A DNA stretch of 64,000 nt from Nissolia schottii (Eukaryota > Streptophyta > Magnoliopsida > Fabales > Fabaceae): NCBI GenBank assembly GCA_003254905.1, contig QANU01087068.1:169721-233720 (forward strand), given 5' to 3'. A program made the position numbers and the translations under genes. Under the pieces are notes generated by a model. That model was not told where the DNA came from. It was given only the letters and a program-made list of their open reading frames with translations, and ran no database searches. The stretch's first letter is position 1, and every line of letters starts with the position of its first letter. Positions 59,257-64,000 of the stretch are shown one piece after another.

Positions 59257-59391
59257 TCTCGCCCAAGATGTAGTATATCTCGAGCGAGACGTATAGCATC
59301 TCGCGTGAGATGATGTCGTAGGAGAGCAAAAGTGGTTTCTGGAGCTCATTTCGCGCAAGATGATGTTCACAGAGGTTTATCTTGCGTGAGA
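59257..59391. promoter_or_regulatory. Five spaced 12-bp near-palindromes in the LTR
   Basis: Copies at 59257-59268, 59278-59289, 59299-59310, 59349-59360 and 59380-59391 fit the palindrome TCTCGCGYGAGA with one or two changes each, mostly C-to-T or G-to-A. They lie upstream of the candidate TATA region, where LTR promoters carry regulatory sites. Any protein binding is unknown. Confidence 0.6.
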
Positions 59392-59448
59392 CAAGTGCGA
59401 GAATTAGTCTCACATCGATTAGAGCAATAAAAGGGGGTTTCCTCCTCC

Positions 59449-59491
<43 letters not shown>

Positions 59492-60454
59492 CTTTTTAGT
59501 TAGTGTTTAGACTTGTTAATTCACTGTTGAGCTTGAGAGGTCACACTTTACTTTTCGCTCCAATTATATTTTCATTTATTTTCTCCCTCTCGTCTTCCGT
59601 TCGTGGGGAAGTAATGTCTCTACGTAAGGAGACAGGAGCTCTCAGCTTAATACTCCTTAGTGTTCAGTCATTTTTAGGTTAGTGACTTTTTTCACGGTCT
59701 AATTTAGACCATATATTTATTTTTAAAAGTTATTTATTTATTTTAGCATTATTTTATTGATGCATGTTTTATAAAATCCTAGGAGGTGAAATTTATTATT
59801 TTATTTATGTATTTATGAAGTTAGTTATTCTTTTATTTAATTATATATTTTCTCATGATTATTTATTTAAGAACTCTTTATTTATGAAGTAGATATTTAC
59901 GAAACTATTTTTAGAAAATCATGAAACTATTTTAGAACCACATGGGGCCACATATTTTACTACATTAAATATATCTGTGTTGTGTGTATGATTAGTATTA
60001 AGTGATATAGATGTTCATATTGTTTAGTGAAACCCTTAATAAAAGATCATGGTTAAGAAAAGATTCTGATGGGAGAAGACTTATGTTAAGAAAAGGTTTT
60101 GGCTAATGACAAAACTTAGTACTTAAGATGTCAATTGTGGCGCACCTTTCTTACCTGGGAACCTCCTTGAGCATGAGATCTTAGTCTACCTTTATTTTTC
60201 CACGATAAAACACTTAAAGATATCAAGTCATGTTATGCTATCAATATTAGTTAAAGGATTAAGTTATCATGTTATGCATTTAAAATTGTTTTCATGGGAG
60301 GATATTTAGGATAAAACTGTAAGTCAGCGACAGCTTGCATGATATACCTTGTATGATAGTAAAGTATAATAAGATTCATGTAGATTTAGGGCAAGACCGT
60401 AAAGCCCGGACATGGCAGCCCGTGATGCCCGGTGTCATGTATCATGTAGATTAG

Positions 60455-60610
60455 GACTAACTATCAAGAATCTATAGACTCGGCAGTGTATCCCCAACTG
60501 TCGTGACCTAGGTACTTGGGTAGTGCATCAAGACTAACTATCAGGAATCTATGGACTCGGGTAGTGTACCCCTAAATGTCGCGGCCTAGATATACTTGGG
60601 TAGTGCATCC
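60455..60610. repeat. Tandem duplication of a 77-bp unit inside the solo LTR
   Basis: Two units starting GACTAACTATCA.GAATCTAT at 60455 and 60532, each ending near CTTGGGTAGTGCATC. They differ at several positions. Confidence 0.8.
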
Positions 60611-61222
60611 AGGATAATGCATCATAAAGCGAAACCGTAATGCTCGAAATGTCTATTTAGAGAACTCTCTACTTGCTTGTGCTTTTAAATGTTTTTAAGA
60701 TTATTATCATTATTATTATATGAACATTTTCATGACTATTATATATATACACATACACACATATGTATTGCATTTGCATGGCATGGTTACAAACTGCCCC
60801 ATGTCACCGTGGGGTTTGTCATTCACTGAGCGACGACTCACCCCTCATCAACTTTTTTCAGATACCGTTAATAAAGACACGTTGCTCGTTTAGTAGATCT
60901 CAGCAGATTGGACTCTTGGTGAGTTTCATGTTGTCATGAAGTATTCTTCAGTTATTTAAGTCTATAGGATAGTTTATATTCATGTCAATCTTTAGATTGC
61001 TCTAGTCAACTAAAAGCAGAGTGTAACGAATTTTGAATCATATATATTTCGTGTCTTGTAAAGTATCTTTTATTCATATTATATTGTGATGTTTAGATTT
61101 TATTTAAAAGTATTTCCTTTTTATTTATAAAAGTTGCGTGTTTTCATGATTAACACGTTAAGAGGCTTTCGTAAGAGGAACTAGTCTCTTACATACTGGT
61201 AACGATTTTTGAAATCATTACA

Positions 61223-61430
61223 CAAGGGTATCGATATCCTACATGCTTATCTATGGCTAAGAACTAGCCATATGTCATACTAACTTTAATTATTTATTAT
61301 TTTAAACCTAAAAACAAATTATGGTCATTGAAACATAAAAATGTATTGATACCCTTATAAAAAGTAGGTTACCTAAACAATATAATATATATTGCATTAT
61401 GGTTGGATAGGATGTGTTTTATGTTGTACT
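61223..61430. other. Spacer between solo LTR and hAT element
   Basis: AT-rich and non-coding; it starts with the CAAGG target duplication of the solo LTR. Confidence 0.5.
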
Positions 61431-64000
61431 TAGGGGTGTTCATAACCAGGCTCGGCCCGCCAACCTGGACCGGCTCAAAACATTCGAGCCGAATTGGGCC
61501 TGATTTTAAAAAACTCTAAAAAAATATCCGATTTTAATTCATACTAGGTTCGAGTTTAGCCTCGGGTCACTCGGTCCGGCCCGATGCTCTACTATTATGC
61601 ATTTTTTATTTTTTGTCCTTCCTATCCCATTATGAGAAATCATAAGAATGAAAGGAATTAGATTCTTGCAAGTACATTTCTAAATATTTTTTGGTTTTCA
61701 CTCTCACTCAACCCAATTTAGTGAGCCCAATTTCAATTACCCATTACCCAATTTCTCAGTTCTTTCACAGTGCTCTTTCTCAGCCCATTACCCAATTTCA
61801 CTCTCCTCACTCCCTAATTTCACTCTCAGACCTCAATTCTCTCTAACTCTCTCAGTGCTCATCGTCACTGCTCTCACTTCTCAGCCCTAGCCACCCATTT
61901 TCACTCTTAATTCTCTCTCGGTGCTCTCAGCCCCAGTTGAGTAGCTGCGCTGCCTCTCAGGTCTCTCTCTCTGTTCTTCTCATCTCACAGACTCATCTTT
62001 CTCACGGACTCATTGTCGCCGTGCCGGACTTTGCTGGGCTTGTCGTTGCCTCGTCGCTGCTCTATCACTGCATCCTCATCGTTGCCCTGCAGTCGTCGTT
62101 GCTGCAGTCGTCGTCCCTTGGTAAGCCGACATCTTCCCCTGTTGCCTGTTCTGTAGCTGCACTACAAAATCAACTCAACATTATGTTTTATAATTTTGAG
62201 TTGATTTTTTATAATGCTCACTTGTTATAATATCCATGAGTTGAGTTGATTCCAAACACTAAGTAAATTATTTTGATTTGTTATAATATCCATGAGTTGA
62301 GTTGATTCCAACACTAAGTTAATAAGTTTGAGTTGATTTGTCATGATTTACTCTATTTTATTACTCTTTACGTATACTTAAAAACAAATGGGAGAGTAAG
62401 TGTCATCTGGTTTAGGCACGGGGGCTAAAATTCAAACTTCTATTGCAGGTATTCTTACCAACACAAATCCTTTTGCAATAGAGTTTGTTACACCAGTAAT
62501 AAATGTGAAAAATGAGGTTGAGAGAGAGGGAAGTAATAGCACAAGGTCAATTGCTTGGAAACATTTCACCAAAATTCCTTTGCAAGAGACTAAAGGGAAA
62601 CATAGGGTGAAATGTAACCATTGTCGTGTTACTATTTGTTGTGAAGCTGCCAAACATGGCAGAAATTCTATGTTAAAACATTTTAAAAGGAAACACAGTT
62701 GGATATATTCTAAAATGGGGAAAAAGGACACTTCATGGATATATGCCAAAGATTGATGAAGGAGATGAAGAACCTATGAAAACTTCTCTTGGTTTTAATT
62801 TGGAGGGTTGTAAAAAGGCAGTGGCTAAATTTGTGATATGTGATGAAATGCCATTTAGGGTTGTTGAATGGTGAGGGTTTCGTAAAGTGTTTAACCAGTT
62901 AGAGCCTAGATTTACAATTCCATCTAGGTTAACAATTTCAAGAGATTGTTATCAATTGTTTTTAGATGAAAAGAAAAAGCTTAAGGCTTAGTTGATGAAG
63001 TCATGTGTTCGTGTTTGTTTGACAACAGATTGTTGGACATCAATCCAAAATTTATCTTACTTGAGTTTGACAGCACATTTCATTGATGAAGAGTGGAGAT
63101 TGCAAAAACAAATTATCAACTTTTGCTTGGTTGAGAACCACAAGGGTGAAACCATTGGAAGAGAATTTGAGAGATGTTTGAGAGAATGGGGAATTGACAA
63201 TGTTTTCACAATCATAGTAGATAATGCAACATCAAATGATGGGGCTATTTCATATCTTTGAAAGAAATTATATGCTAGGGGTGGGCTAATGTGTGGTGAA
63301 AAATACTTACAAATGAGGTGTTGTGCTCATATCTTGAATTTGATAGTAAATGATGGTCTTAAGGAACACCAATCTTCCATTGAAAGTATTAGGAATGTTG
63401 CTCGATATGTTAGATCATCTCCACAAAGAATCAAAAAATTCAAAGAATGCATTGAGGCTGAAATGATTAAGTCTCAAAGTCTTGTGTGTTTGGATGTTCC
63501 AACTAGGTGGAATTCTACCTACATTATGTTAGAACATGCTGAAAAATTTGAAAAGGCATTTGATAGACTTTATGATCAAGAATCAGATTTTAGGAAATGG
63601 TTTGGGGAAGGTGAAAATGAAAAAAGGTTTGGTCCACCTACAAGTTTTAATTGGGAACATATTAGGATATTTGTTCAGTTTTTGAAAATTTTCTATGAGG
63701 TTACTTTGTGTTTTTCTGCTTCTTTGCATGTTACTTCAAATAGATGCTTTCATGAAATTGCATCAATACTTTCTGAGTTGATCTCATGGAGACAAAATCA
63801 GTCTCATCTTTTGGGGACTATAACTTGTTCTATGAGAGCTAAGTATGACAAATACTGGGAAAATATTGAAAAGATTAATCCGTTGTTGTTAGTTGCTATT
63901 ATCTTGGACCCCCGCTACAAACTTGATCATATCTCTTGGACATTAGAGAGTATACATGACAAGGAGTTGGCTTTTAGCATGTCCACTTTAGTTAAAGACA
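61431..64000 (+). mobile_element. hAT-superfamily transposon, left part, cut by window end
   Basis: The left terminus TAGGGGTGTTCATAACC at 61431 is of the plant hAT (Ac-like) type and is followed by GGCC- and CGGCCCG-rich subterminal sequence. A C/T-rich leader (about 61700-62119) ends at a good splice donor (CTTGGTAAGCC), as in many hAT transposase genes with an intron in the leader. The broken transposase begins near 62400. The right terminus lies beyond the window, so the target duplication cannot be checked. Confidence 0.8.
62400..64000 (+). pseudogene. Broken hAT transposase with BED zinc finger, 3' end outside window
   Basis: The N-terminal BED zinc finger has CNHC (about 62610) followed by HFKRKH (about 62680). 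Downstream are the hAT catalytic-domain signatures: LTTDCWTS with the first Asp (about 63010), VDNATSND (about 63220), CCAHILNLIV (about 63320), TRWNSTYIML (about 63505) and the RNase H-like inserted region (HIRIFVQFLKIFYEV, about 63660). The reading is broken by a frame change near 62720-62740, a one-base disruption near 62870 followed by a stop, a TAG near 62990 and a TGA near 63259. No initiating ATG in the right frame is seen, so the start is probably lost or spliced. The last part, including the dimerisation domain, is outside the window. Confidence 0.85.

Larger units (their letters stand above)
59219..61222. mobile_element. Solo LTR, 2004 bp, with 5-bp target duplication
   Basis: It begins TGTGACGACCC and ends AAATCATTACA, so it has TG..CA borders. 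It is flanked by the identical 5-mer CAAGG (59214-59218 and 61223-61227). No primer-binding site, polypurine tract or coding region is present. This is the product expected when the two LTRs of an LTR retrotransposon recombine. The TGTGACGACCC start and the 2-kb length suggest a Ty3/Gypsy-type element. The stretch TTATATATATATA (59451-59487) before GAGCTTGAGAGGTCACAC may be the TATA region. Confidence 0.88.

Noticed and set aside
61937..62230. Open frame of 97 Ser/Leu-rich residues in the hAT leader
   Set aside because: It lies in C/T-rich leader sequence and runs through a probable splice donor; not a likely protein.

Overview
The window is plant nuclear DNA. It has AT-rich intergenic sequence, short U2-type introns with GT..AG borders, and genes whose closest recognisable relatives are dicot genes. 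The repeat types (CACTA-like, hAT, Copia, LINE and MITE families) and the gene set fit a legume, perhaps Glycine or a relative. That placement is inference; no database search was possible.

Translation, splice sites and matching reading frames support six genes: an F-box/FBD protein (11446-14236, +), an alpha-tubulin (19255-21793, +), an AP2/ERF transcription factor of the RAP2.11 type (22457-23248, -), ribosomal protein eL32 (24791-27184, -), an importin-5/importin-beta3 karyopherin in 20 exons (28818-37317, -), and a mitochondrial-type peptidyl-tRNA hydrolase in 8 exons (40566-44407, +). All exon models given here keep frame and end at a stop. Tubulin, RAP2.11-like, importin and peptidyl-tRNA hydrolase lie in the same order as their relatives on Arabidopsis chromosome 5 near At5g19770-At5g19830 (from memory), so 19-44 kb looks like an old conserved block. 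eL32 is an extra gene within it. The shared jobs are housekeeping: cytoskeleton, translation, nuclear import and organelle translation rescue. No operon-like link is implied.

The rest is mostly transposon-derived. 1.5-7.9 kb is a candidate CACTA-like element holding four in-frame exons of exportin-T, a second coiled-coil gene fragment and a piece of an LTR element. 8-19 kb holds several MITE-like inverted-repeat elements, a LINE 3' end and a 678-base assembly gap. 44.6-49.4 kb is a decayed Copia element nested inside an older inverted-repeat element, followed by another LINE 3' end. 51.0-51.4 kb is an uninterrupted (CA)233 tract. 51.4-64 kb has no recognised host gene. It holds a 967-bp foldback element, a MITE, a complete 2.0-kb solo LTR with a perfect 5-bp target duplication, and the first part of a broken hAT transposon cut by the window edge.

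No defence island, biosynthetic cluster, CRISPR array, rRNA or tRNA gene was recognised. The less ordinary signals are the exportin-T capture, the palindrome array in the solo LTR, the foldback element, and an Asn-to-Lys change at a conserved peptidyl-tRNA hydrolase position.
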